From positions 36,686,661 through 36,750,660 of the forward strand of contig BTRK01000002.1 in assembly GCA_036245805.1 (NCBI GenBank): 64,000 nucleotides of DNA. Reading direction: 5' to 3'. Below, one piece after another: positions 12,282 through 25,600 of this stretch. Position 1 is the first letter of the stretch; each line of letters starts with the position of its first letter. This DNA comes from Pristionchus mayeri. Lineage: Eukaryota > Nematoda > Chromadorea > Rhabditida > Neodiplogasteridae. A program made the position numbers and the translations under genes. Below the pieces are notes generated by a model. It saw nothing but the letters and a program-made list of their open reading frames with translations. It was not told the origin of the DNA and did not search any database.

Positions 12282-13613
12282 TGAGGGGGAGTATACTCTG
12301 TTCCGAGAACGAGCGTCAAAAGCTCTCTAAAGGGATGGGGGCGGATCTGAATCTGAATCAGAGTGGAAGTAATGTAAACTTGAATATTAAATAGTGACGG
12401 TGATATGGGGTAGTATTGTATTGTAAAATATATTTACAAAATTCAGAATCTATAGCTATTAGCCTCTTCTTGTAAACATTATTATTATTATTGAATAATC
12501 TATTAGCAGGAAGGGCGCTCAAAATTCTAGCAACTCAAAAAAGTGATATCATAGGGTAGAATTTGTATTCTCGATGTCAATTCCAACGTTGTTATTCCCT
12601 TTTTCTGTGGCGAGAAAAAATCCCACGGACAATGATCAACTTGTATGGCTCTTCTCTCAAAAAGCGCTTGAAGACCAATGAAGTCCCTACAGAGAGCAGG
12701 ATGGACAACAAAGATGATATGATGGAGAAGGAAAGGATCGGTTGTATACGGTTATTTCTTGGATCTACCAGAGCTTCTGACTCTTTTTTTTAATATGCGT
12801 GCTCCAAATATGGTAAGCAAATTCTATGTGAGTGAGAACAGTAGCTTTTACAAAGTATAATGGGATCGTTAACAGCTACAGCACAAACAATACGTCGAAT
12901 TACTGTGAGAGCAACGGAACAAACGGTAACGCGAATATTCAACTTGCACCTGATTTGTTTGATATCGAAGATTGTTTCAACCGATCCTGATCGTTTATTT
13001 CTTCTTCAATTTCCTAAGAGGTCTGAGCGACAATACCGTATTCCAGTTAATTTGTCTTGTTTTATTGTTCCCCTTTGTAACGCAAGATAATTTGCATGCT
13101 TGCTCTTTCTTATAGTTTTTTTGTCTCAATTGAGTAAAGCGTCGAGAAGTAGCGGAAGTATATAGTAGGACCTACGATTTTCGTATTCTTTCGCGTTGCT
13201 ACGTTGCTACGTCTTCGTTTCCCGTGATTTCGCAATCAGGCAAGGGATATGCGTGGCGACATTGCAACGCTACATGAAATTGATAGCCCCTAGTGAACCC
13301 AGTCTGCAGAAACTGTGCGTACAGTTTCTTAGCATTCCACACGTTACCTTGCAAGCAAATCGATTTTGAAATATTTGTCATCGTATATTTATCGGAAATA
13401 GCAACAGTAAATGAAAGAGATGAGAATTACCGGTAGTGACCTCGTATGATAAATGGAACGTGCTAGCACCAACAAATTAACTCCTAAATAAATTCAAAAT
13501 TAGGTAAACATTTACACAAATCCTGAATTTGACTAAATAACTAGTTAGAAAATAAAGCTCATGGTGGTGAGAACGGACCTGAGCGAGTGATGTTTAGAAT
13601 GAAAATTATAATT

Positions 13614-16600
13614 TTAATCGCCGAAGATGTTGGGGTTGACCCGTTGGTACTCTTGAAAGCAATCTCGAATCACTCGGAACACCTACAAATAAAAATTCTT
13701 CCCATCTATTTATAAATATAAATATGATATTTTTTTCAGCTTTGACCTCGATTTCGATCTGCTTCATCACTACTATAAAATCATTAGAATTGCCAAAAAA
13801 AGATACGGAGGAAGCTGTCGTTTCAAAAAAAATTAATTATAACATTGCAAAACCTGTAAGCATGGCAGGTATTCGAGCACGTTGGCGGGCGTGTCCTGAA
13901 TAAATTATCAATTGCAATTTTCGGGCAGCCTTCTCCTCATTTCATGCACATTCTCGACCTACTGACCAGTGAAGATAACCTGGTATCGTTTCACTCATGA
14001 TAGCATGTGAAGATCCACCACAGGTTTTTTCCTTAGCCGTGGACATTTTCAGATGTTTCCTCCTTTTCACCTTGTGCGTATTGCAGAAGGGCAGGCATTT
14101 CCCGCCCAGGAACGAGCCCAGGCCACCCCGCACGCAGCACTCGTTGTGATCGGCCTGAAGTAGCGAGAATTACGCTTTACTGACAACGAATGCCCTAGAA
14201 AATTTGTTGCAATGAATTGCATATCGCTTGGGAAATGCAGCATAATGTCCGAGAAAATATGTTTCAAGTATTTCAAGTATTTCAAGTATTTTATCAGAAT
14301 CTTTCGAGAAATTTAATTCCATCTTGCGCACCCAGGATCAACAATAAATACAACAACAAAAAATCTAATCAAATGGCTAACCTTCGTAGACGCGCAGTCA
14401 AACGCCTTGCCCAGCTGGTCTCCCGGGCACTGGCCAGTGAGGAAAGCGCCCACGAGCTGTGAATTTTGGAATGTTGATAGGGATGTAAAATCTGTGCCGT
14501 AATTCCCTATCATGTCCGAATTTCTGAAAGAAAAATATCATGGGTTTGCATTGCATCCCGCTGTTTGACGACTCGCTCCAATTAATTCATCACGAAGGCT
14601 CACAGTCTTATCGTTGAAACTGTCGAAGTTGCACAGGTTCTGGCACGTCGGATTCACTCCCTGCTTGCGACAGCACGAATCGAGTTTCTGATTGGGAGAG
14701 AGGGCGGAGCGAGGACGGGATACTGTGACCTGCAAATGTTACAATTCAATTCATTTCAAATATTAATCACATCTGGCAGTAGTGCTCAGGAGGATGAGGC
14801 CTAAAAAGGTTATCATGTGCAAAGGTTCAGCACAAATGAGCGATCTGTATAAGTTTCAAGTGAAATATTTTCCAATCAATGTTGGCGAAGTTCAATTCGA
14901 GATCTTCTCCGAAGAAAAAAACAAAAACTATTTCAATCATCGATCAAATATTTCGTGAACTCACACTGCTCACTGGCTGTTGCGTGGGCGTGAATGCGGG
15001 CGGGGGTTGCTGAGGAGGAGGAGGAGGAGTGAAGAGATCCAGAGGATTGGGAAGGGAGAAGGGCGGCTGGAATGGCTTCATTAATCGGATTATCTGGACC
15101 ATAGTGGAAATCACCACTTGATGTTGCCAAAACACTATCTGGTAAGTTAAAAACCTGGAAAGGCGACGGGGTAGTTGTAGTGAAGAAAAACTGCTGCTGT
15201 TGTGGTTGAGGCTGCGGAGAAATGAGTGTGGGAGAAGGAGCGATCTGTAGTGTAAAATGAGAATTGAGGTCAATATTTTTATTCTTTCAGAGTTCGTATT
15301 TCGTTTAGGGTATGTTTCATCAAGTGATTATCTTCAATTTTATCTGCATCTATCAATGCTTGCTCGAGGAAATAGCGAAACAAATAATATAGAAAATTAC
15401 TTTCCCTTCATCTCGTGTGTTCCCTTATTTATTTTATAGATTGAAGGAACATACTCGCTAGGGTTGGAAAATCGGATAAGAATTGCGAAAGCGCAATCAC
15501 CCTCTCCTCAATTTCACAAAATGCGAGGGGAATTACGATATCGCAATTCTGATCCGAATAGCCAACCCTAATACTCGCCTCTCTTCTCGGATGATTCGGC
15601 TGCTGGAAGGGTTGTCCGGGTCCGTTGTAGAAGGCATTCGTGGTTGGCGGAGGGTAGAAAGGAGGCGGCTGAAAATGTCACAATTTCAACCCCTTCTCAT
15701 GTGGAAATCTGGCTCTAGAGCTATTATAATGATGCCAACGAGCTTAAAAAGAAGTGTACGCAATTAGTTTTTTTTTTCATTTCATGCCCAAACTCTTTCA
15801 TCACTCTAATGGCAGAGAGTGTGCAGAATGAACAAACGATTTTCCGAATGTCGAATGATATTACACAGAGTGGCGGCTGACCGAGATGGCTCTCTAATAT
15901 TGATGCATTTTGGCAATACAACCGCCGTGTAATATCGAAGTTCAAACAATAAAATTCTTACTGTTGTGAATTGCACCAGTGGCGGCAGAGTACTCGTCAG
16001 TTCTTGTTGTTGTCCACCGAAGTGTTGAGTGTTTCGGTCGATGAAGGCAGGAGTGAAGAACTGCGGCTGCTGACTCGCCTGAAACTCTAATGCTAAAATC
16101 GAAAATCGGGATTTTCTCGGAGTACTGGTCAACCCTGCCAACATCCTTTACATTTCCCATCCCTCCCCTTCAACGATTGGGAGACGGAGACTGAGGGAGT
16201 GAAGACCTGTTCAAATGTTCAAGTAGGCTTCATCACGAAGATAAATTATAACCACTTCGCTAGGTAGTAATGAAATGAAGGGGAAGATGATTAAAATACC
16301 TGCAATTGCCTGAATTGTTGTTGCTGTAGGTGTTGCTGCTGCAGCTGCTGCTGATGGAGCTGTTGGGGAGTGAGGAAGAAGGGCTGAGCGGAGAACTGAT
16401 GTGGCTGAAATTGACAGTCTTTTCCTGGTCAAGTTCTTGATTTTTGCGATTTAGTATTACCTCAAAGTCAAGAACATAACAACGTATTGTTCGTCTTTTT
16501 CTCTTGCCCGATTGTACCTATGCTTAACCACTGTGGACAACCGATCTTAGAAGAACTATGGGAACGAAGTGGTGAAATGTAACTTTCAAAGCATACCGAC

Positions 16601-19600
16601 TAGAGTTAGAGAAATGATACCACGCTCTCTTCATTCTACACACTCTCTAGACCGGTCGATCGGCGAGAGAGTGTGTGTAGAATGAAGAGAGCGTGGTATC
16701 ATTTCTCGAACTCTTATACCGACCCCTCATCCTCTTGCGAACCCACATGGTGTTATGAATTTTGATTGGTTGATCGATTTGACTTTCCTTAACAGATACG
16801 TTAAATCACCTGACCTGAGCGAACTGCTGCTGCTGTTGTTGCTGCTGCTGATCATAGGGAGGGAAGCGGGCGAAGAAATTGCGGAGTCTATTGGAGGGCT
16901 TCTCGAAATTCTCGCCGGTTTCGTCGATCGCGAAGGCAGTTTGCGGGAGGGAACTGAAAATGTATTTATGAAATTGTGACTTGTGAAGAATATTTTTTTA
17001 AACTCGGAAATAGAAAAACCACAAAAATAATTTGGCAGGTTTTTCAAATTTAAAATAACATTGAATAATCGAACCGTTTCTGCTCCTCCTCGAAGTCGAA
17101 GGGAGATGCGGGAGAGACGAAGACGTCAGGATAAGCCATCATCTCTGACAATTATTGCGATAACAACAGAGCTGGCTTATCACTAAATGACTCCTCATTC
17201 TGCGTGCAATCTCAAGTGAGAGCCTACGCAGAGTAGAGTTCGAGAAACGATGCCACGGTCTCTTCATTTAGCACACTCTCTCGACGATCGACCGGTCTAG
17301 AGAGTGTGTAAAATGAAGAGACGAAGGCACGAAATAAGAACTCTAACGCAGAGTGAAGATAGTCATGTTTGTTTCACGTGAATTGACGACGAATTCTACT
17401 GCTAATTATAGTTGTTCTCAAATCAAAAGGAGATACTTTTTTTTTTATTCGTAAATATAGTTTCAGTAATATTTGAATTCAAACCGATTCTGCTCGGGTT
17501 CGGCAGCGGGATTGGCTTGCCGGGCTGTCGATTGCGAGTAAAGGCACCGCCCACTGTAGTTGGTCGGAACGGGATTGAGCGCTGAAAAGCACAGAATAAG
17601 GGCCTTGGCAACCTTGGATGACACACGTCTTCCAAGCAGGGTTGTCAGCAGGATTGTTTTATTGAGGAAATATCAGGTTGTAACATAAGTTTTGTCGCGT
17701 CCAATCTCTTATGCATTTTAACCTCAGAAATTCTTCGAATTAATTTAATCTCAATTTCGTTATTCATCATCAGTGAGGGCCTTCGTACTCTTTCTTACGC
17801 GCTTTACTTCAGTCCTGTCAAGGCAGTTGAGGAGGCACATTAGTCAGACAAAGTTGTACTGAGATAAGGATTACAAATCATTTTCACGCATCAGCTCTTC
17901 TTGAAAAGGATAAATTATGCCGATTTTGTGTGATTTGCGTAAAGTACTTCATATGTGCATAATTTTGAACCACTCACGGATAATGACAAACGAAAATCGT
18001 TCTAGAAATGTAGACGAGTTTGTATAATGTGGATGGTTGGTGACGGTCGCGAAAACTTTCGCAAGCCGAATTTTCTTCTCAATAGATATCCAGATCCAAA
18101 TAGTGGTGGAATATAGTTCACCCAAAGTGGTCAGTATGCAGACAAAGTTTGGGGTAGATTGGGTTCTGTTGAGATAAGTGGCTCCATTCAGAACGATGGT
18201 ATGTAAATTAAACTAATGAAATCGGCACTTTGTTCATATTCCTACCTCGCACACATGTTCAATATCTGATTTGTTGTGTCCATCCTAACCATAAACCCTT
18301 CCCTTACTAGTATCTACTTGGGATAAGTTTGGAAATAAATAGCTTTTGTATGACAATCTTTAATTCGAAACACCTAAACTTGCATATTTTGGTAAAATTG
18401 GACGCGAATTGAATTAATAAAAATTCAAATTTCCCACAAGTGGAGTGTTCTTTCTCTCACTTGTTTAATGATAAATTATACCTCCATGAGTGGTAATTGG
18501 AACGCACTTATGTTAGTCACTGTTGTTGCAATTCTGGATTCAGAAGAGTTGGTCAAGTTGGCTACGAATCAGCGGCTAACCTTACACTCAGTGAAGTATA
18601 TCTTTGATTCCGCTCAACATAGCACCATATCTGGCGTATATTTTGAAAGAGCATTGACGGGGTATATCACCATGCTGTAGAAGTTTGGTTCATTATTCAT
18701 CTCTGCGAACTAGCACCTGATCAAACGAATTAAAAAAATCTGCACCAAATTTAAATCAGTTCATATTAATATTTTTCGCATAGCCAGCGTGCGCAGTTCA
18801 GCTCTACCCTATGGTTTGAATGTGCATGAACACCCCAAACATATACTAGGAGGTCAGGCATTGATAATGTTTGAGAAGTATCCTTCATGGAAATATTGTG
18901 AACCTCCGAAATGCGACAAAACTTATGTTACAACCTAATAAAACTGCGCTTACCCGACTCTGCTCGTGGTATTTCGACGCAAGATAGTTGGCCCAGGCGA
19001 TTTCGTCTGAAAAGGAATTCCCAATCAATCACGATTTTATTTCCTAGGAACAAAGTGAAATTATTGCAGCTTCAATTGTTACCTGGATTCCGCACATCAG
19101 GATCGAACTGTTGATCTGGGAACTGGGAGCGGAAGGGAGACTGCACAGCTTGAGGGAATCCTAAATTATTACCTTGAAAATAATTGATAGATCTAGGGAC
19201 GGATTCGCACACAAAACGTTCTTCATTCACCGTGTCTCTCTCCCCATTTGCAAGAAATAACGCGCAACTTCACGATAAAGTTTCCCTTGTTAGAATTCGA
19301 GTATCATACCGACAAACGAAGGCGTCGGCAAGAACTGCTGCTGCTGTTGAAAATGTTGTTGCTGCTGCAGCAATTGTTGTTGCTGTTGCTGATGATGATG
19401 ATGATGCTGCTGGAGCTGTTGCTCCTGTTCCCGTTGCTGCAGCTGCAGCTGAAGATGCTGCGCCTGCTGCTGATTCGGCTGTGGAGACGCAGCGCCGAAC
19501 TGCGAAATAAGATTTGTGATCGTACGTTGACTCCTAGATTATATTGCTTCGCCCTGGATAAATTGATGTGATGTGCTATCGAAGGTCTCACGGTTACATT

Positions 19601-22600
19601 GATTGGTCCAACTTGTATGTGTCTTGTTTCACTCTTGAAACTCAAACCATCAACAATTATTACACGAGCAACATTGCTGTATTAGTATCTTGCGAATTAC
19701 GTTTCAGCAATTTCTGATAGTAAGAATGCCTTCTCGATTTTAGTCTCGCATCGATCGATTGTCTATGCCACAACAAAAAACATAATTTCCGAATATCATG
19801 GCACCTACTGAGAAACCATTGCGGAATGCTTCTGTTCTTGGTTGGTATCCGACCTAGTGCCCTTCTAACGAACCTGCAGAGGATTCCCGCTTGTTGCGAG
19901 CGGCAGAGCTGTCGGTGCTGCATTGACCTCCCTCCCAGGAACCTGCTGCTGGGAGATCAGCGAGGAGGGCTGATGGCCGACTCTGAAAAGCAATTTCATG
20001 CGCTTGAGTGAATGTATTCCGAGCTTAGGAGAAATAGCTACATAACTTCACACTGCTATTTTTCCAAATCGCGTGAAGACATAAAACCATATCATTTTGC
20101 CAGCAAACATACACCGGTGATGCGATCATTCTCGCCCGCACGACTGGTTTGGCTTCAGCCGGATATCGCTGCTCCTCCCGACGCAGTGACCGGCCTGGAA
20201 GACACTAATTTCGAAAGTGAATTATCGATTTGTCAAAGTTTGAGCCGAAAATGTATATGAAGCTAAAAATTTCATGATTGGACTAATTCAGCCATTGCAA
20301 ATGCGAGATCATTGTGCGAAATTATGTGAAATAGCGTTCGTAAAATAGTTCGTATTATGAGAAGACAGTGACCCGAATTACGGTCTATAATACCCCTGCA
20401 ATATGTGATAATGCATCTCACTCTGTACGAACTGCCGCAGTTGGTGCGTGTCGTTGCGGAGAGGAGCAGGACCGGGCTGGAATCATGCAAATTAGGATTT
20501 ATAATTCCTCAAAATTAAATTGCAATTTTTCCAATTAGACACAAGTGAACGAAGACACATCAGTTCAGTTGCTTTGTTGTCGTTTTATTTCGATTTTGAA
20601 ACACAACATGTAACCTGACTGGATCATTATTTTTCACTAGTCCGGCTGCCTCGCAACTTGTTGACGCGCGATCTCTCCCTTCACGTTTCGTAATCGTTTC
20701 GCAACTGTTTCGCAATCCGAACAGACGGCGGGACACTGCGCTTTATATATATGTATAGATTTGTCCTAACCCTGCACTCTTTAAAATTTCATTTGAGTTT
20801 CACTGTTTCGTCAATTGTAGAAAGCAGAGTTGTAATTGCTGGTTGCATGATGAACAATTTTACAGGAAACAAATATCATTGCATTGATAGGGGAGTGATC
20901 TATGACCGTCAAAAATGTTTTGATGACATTCTTTAGAGATCGAAATTCAGATTAAGAGGGCCCCGTTGATGGGAAAGATACAGTACCCTTGAGCTGTACC
21001 CTAAATTCGTGTGTCATCAAAGCGGCATGGAAATGCATTGCGGCTAATGTTCGAACCTCATCTTTCTCCCCCAATTTTGGGTGTGCTTAATTACAATGTT
21101 TCGCCGATCGACGTCTCATAAATCATTCTCAAGGATGTTTTGAAATAAATCACCACAACTTGTCTTATCTGGAACACATTACTCAAGCGAATTACAATGG
21201 TAAAAATTCAATATCCAATGTCAGTTATGCAATTGCCAGGGTGTGATGAGTTTCATCAACTCTTAATTCTTCAATAGTTGAGCATCAAACGATGGACACC
21301 GCATGGATTATTCGAAAAATATAATCAACAAATTTTATTACTATTTGAATATAAATGCGAAAAATATTTACGAATTGGAGATCAAGGATCAACGCAGAAA
21401 TTACTCTGTTCATTTTGCGCGCACTCTCCCCTGTGAGATCTGTCACAGAACACGCTAGTTCCCAGTTCTTGCAGAGCCATCTCTTGTAGAATTCAAGAAA
21501 CAAAATCATGGTTTCTTCACTCTCTCGCCACTCGGCCGGTCGAGAGATTTTGCGAAATGAAGAGACGAACGACCGAATTACGAACTCTAATCTCTAGTAT
21601 CGTCTACATACTTTCCAACGGACTGCAATCTCCCTGCTCTCCCTTTTATCCGGGTATTCAAAGATAGTTGATTGGAGATCAGTGGGCAGCCCTCTAGCAG
21701 TGCTCTACTGATCCCGAGTGACGCATCGTATTAGTACAATTCTCACGTAATTCTCTTCATCGCTTGTCAGACAGAGCGAGAGAGTGTGTCAAAGTGAGAG
21801 ACAGAGATCAGAGATCTCCCCTGGCAGTGCTGTTGACCCCCCATGTGTGTGTACTGATCGGACGCATCCGCACTCTATTCCCTTCCCTCGATCTCGATGG
21901 TACAGGTTCTTGCACGATTGTCGTTGATATATGTTTCCGAGGTTGTTCCTTCGTTTTCCCTCTCTACGGCATGATTTGTTTCGTACAACCACTTACAAAA
22001 TGGTCCAGGCACAACTTTATCATAATTTGGCCCATGATGCAGAAATCTCTCCGTTTTTTTTTCGAAATGTAAATAAAATGCAACATTGACTACGGTACAT
22101 TCCTAAAATTTTTGTAGAAATTTGAAAAAAATTTAATTGCACCCTGATACTACGGTACCGCGGGACAGCCATCGAACGAGCCGGGAAATGAATCGTGGTG
22201 TAACAGTTTCTCTTGTTTTTTTAAAAATTAACTATTGATTTTGTCCAAAATTTTCTAAAAATCATCATTTTCAGTCTTCTTTAACTTCGTCGCTTATTGC
22301 TTTTTGAGTTTCCGACTAAACAGGGTGAGAGAGCGTGCGGTGAGAGAGTAACGAGGTATCAGAAATCTCCCCGTGGCAGTGTTGTTGACTCCGCCTTGGT
22401 TTATTGATCGAGTGCATCCGCACTCCCTTCCTTTCCGTTCTGCTCTCACTTACTCGATTGAGTCGATCGCCCTCATTTTATTGATCAATATTCAGTACTA
22501 CATAGTTCTTCTGCGCTCCTTCTTTCTTATTTCGAAGTGCGCACTGCTATTCTGCGTTAGCGGCGCTGCTGCTTCGTTTGTCCTTTCTCGAATTGCTCGT

Positions 22601-25600
22601 TTAAGGGAAATTACCCTTTCTTGAGCATCTTTTTTAATTCAGTAATTTTAAAATTCAACTGTCATTGTTTTTGAGCGAGAAAGCGTGTCAAAGTGAGAGA
22701 GTGTGGCTGAGATCAGAGATCCTCCCCCTGGCAGCGCTGTTGACCCCGCCTGTGTTTATTGATCGGATGCATCCGCACTCTCTTCCCTTCTCTCGACCTC
22801 TTATCCTCTCCCCTCTCCTTGCGAGTCCTCATTCGTAACCGATCATCTGTTTTCACGTTGTACCTTGCCATTATTTTCCTTCCCTCCCTCTATCTATGCA
22901 GTTGCTATTTTTTTTTGTTTTACATTTTGTATCGGGCTCATCGGCACTCTCTTCCCTTCTTTTTCTCTCAATCTTTCGCTCTTTCTCGATCGAATCGTCC
23001 TTGCCTTGCTCGTTTTTTCCCTTATCTTTGCTTTTACCAGCGTGTATTGTTGCTTAATGTTAGCAGTGCTGTTCACTCGCTTGCCCTGCCCCGCCCTACG
23101 CTCAAAATCGTAAATTCATAATAAGTCGCGCACCATTTTTCCTTTTCATCGGTCAAATCAGTCCTCTTTCAGTTCACCCCTCATTGCTTGATGAATTGAT
23201 GGTTTACTGCCTCTCTTTTCTCTTTGCACTTATTATTGACGCTTCTCCACCGTAAATAGATCATTGTAGTCCATCCCTGGCAGCGTTTCCGCTTCCCGCG
23301 CTTTCCTCACTTCCAGTCTTATCCCGTTCACTCTGCTTTCCATTTCATTACTTGCTCCTTCATTCTCCTATTTCTACTGTTATTGTAAACCCTGTGGCAG
23401 CATGTTTCACGCGCTTACAGCACCCTTCCAGTCCCTCTCTCTCTCTCTCTCTCAGTCATTGAGCTCTCATGCATCCATCTACCTCCGTGTATCGTATGTA
23501 CTTCAATTCATCTATTTGCATGTTTTCATTTGTCTCTAATTTCAGATGATTGCCGTTTTCATTGTGCTATAGTGCACGCGAGGCCCAAGGCCCACGGTTG
23601 CTGAACAGCAACAGATCAAAGATCAACCCCGACCGACCGACCTAACGTACCCAAGCACCGCCCCGCCGGCTCAACTCGATCAAGGTAATTCCTAATTTTC
23701 ATTCCCTTCTTTCACTGACTAGTTAGATGGAGTAATTCGAGAAATGATACCTCTTTCGCAACGTACCATGTAAAATGTGCGTGTAAAATGTGTAAAATGT
23801 GACGGTGACCTATTTTAGAACTAGGTTCTACAGTGGTAGTTCGTAGTTGCGATTACTTGGGCTAGCACTTCTCCGCTGAATCATAACGTAAGAAAAAGAT
23901 AGGGAAATGATGAGAGGTGAGAGAGCCATGATCACTTCAGGACCCCGTCCCTCCTGCTCCACTCTCATCGACATCCCCTCGAGAGTCTCTCACTCGACTG
24001 CACCGACGTGCCCAGAGGTACTAGATTTTATATTTCTGGGGATCAAAGTTCAAAGATTATCCTTGCAATTAGTTGGGCCACTTGTTTGCAATCTAGCGCT
24101 CTTACATCCTCACTCTACCAATATAGTCGAAGCTAGTGCGTATATCCTCCTCACCTCCTGTATCATCACCGTAGGCATGGTGCACTTGGGTTCTTTAGTA
24201 TCAAGGCGCGCGATCATCGAAGCTAATTGGAGTGGGGGATCGTGAAACGGGACTTGCTGTCTACAGTTTTAGTGGTAACAAGGTTTCTTTAGTCTGCACT
24301 ACCGTAATCCGCTGGTGGTCCAATATCGCTCCCCACTTCCAACATTTGTTTGTTTGGACACTCGCTCTCTCTAATTTGTACGACCGTAATCTCTCTGATT
24401 ATACTGTATCCCCTCCTCACTCCTTGTATCACTATCATATCCATCGTGAGCTTGGGTTACGTAGTAATAAGGCTAACACTCATCCTTTGAGTGTTAGCCT
24501 TATCAACTAGAGTGGGGATCGCGAAATAGGACTTGATTTCTACATGTGGTTGCACACTCGCATTCTCTGAGCCATTTTACCGTAACCCCCCGTGTGATAC
24601 CGTACCACTCACCTCCTGTATCACCACCGTAGCCATGGTGAACGTGGGTACGGTAGTCGTCGAGACGCCGACCGTCTCGAAGGGGTGTCGTCTAGTGGCC
24701 GCCCTCTTCTCCGATGGTGTGGCGATGGTGGTGCGCCTGGCAAGGCGACAAATACCAATCGACGCTTTTGTTGTTTTAACTCTCTATCCCAGTGCAATCA
24801 AAAAGAATATGCAATGCGAAAGTTTATAGTTTTATCCCGAAACCTAACTGAATTGCCTAGCTATTTTCGTAATCTGGCTGTTACTTATCAAATTTTTGTG
24901 AATCGGAGAAGCGTAGTGAACATTCCCAATTGGTTTAACGGTTGCTTCTTTACTGCATTATTCAAGTGCCTGAGGTTGTGAAATCAAAGACTATGCAATT
25001 ATAGAGCCTATAGTTCCGGGTTGAGGCCTAATTGATTCGTGGACATGTCCGGCTAATTTCGCAATGAGGACTCATAGCATTTTCGTGAATCAGAGGAGAG
25101 TAGTGAACATTCCCAGTCGTTCGCAGCGGTTGCGCGTTTACTGCTTTGTTCAAGTGCCTGGGGCGTTTACGATGGGGAATGTGTCACAGGTAGACATGAA
25201 TCACGTGTTTGCGCCTTGGCGTTTGTCATTTCTCAGCGACCCATAATATATTGCATATTGACAATGCAGATCTTAGCAGGTAGACAATTAAATCAGGAGT
25301 TTGAAGTTTCGTAAACGACTCACTCGGGTGGTTGGGTGACGAAGAACGGGTCAGAGATCTGGGCGAGCACTGACTGTCCTCTCGAAGCTAGGAAGTGCTC
25401 GTAGACTGAAAATATTTGAGATCAAAGATCAGGGACAATGCTTGGTGGCCAAGTTTATATACTGGATAAATCAATTACGGTTTGGTATTTGTAGTCATTC
25501 TAGTTAAACTCAGTTCAACGGTGGCAGGATAGGTTGGAAATTCAACCTCCGATGGAACTCACTCTTGAACGCTTCGTCGTTGGTCTCCTTTGAGTTGGCG

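Noticed and set aside
23570..23690. Plus-strand segment ending in a good donor (GATCAAG then GTAATTC)
   Set aside because: It has several in-frame stops near its ATG and no partner exon. It could be an untranslated exon or chance within the DB-gene intron.
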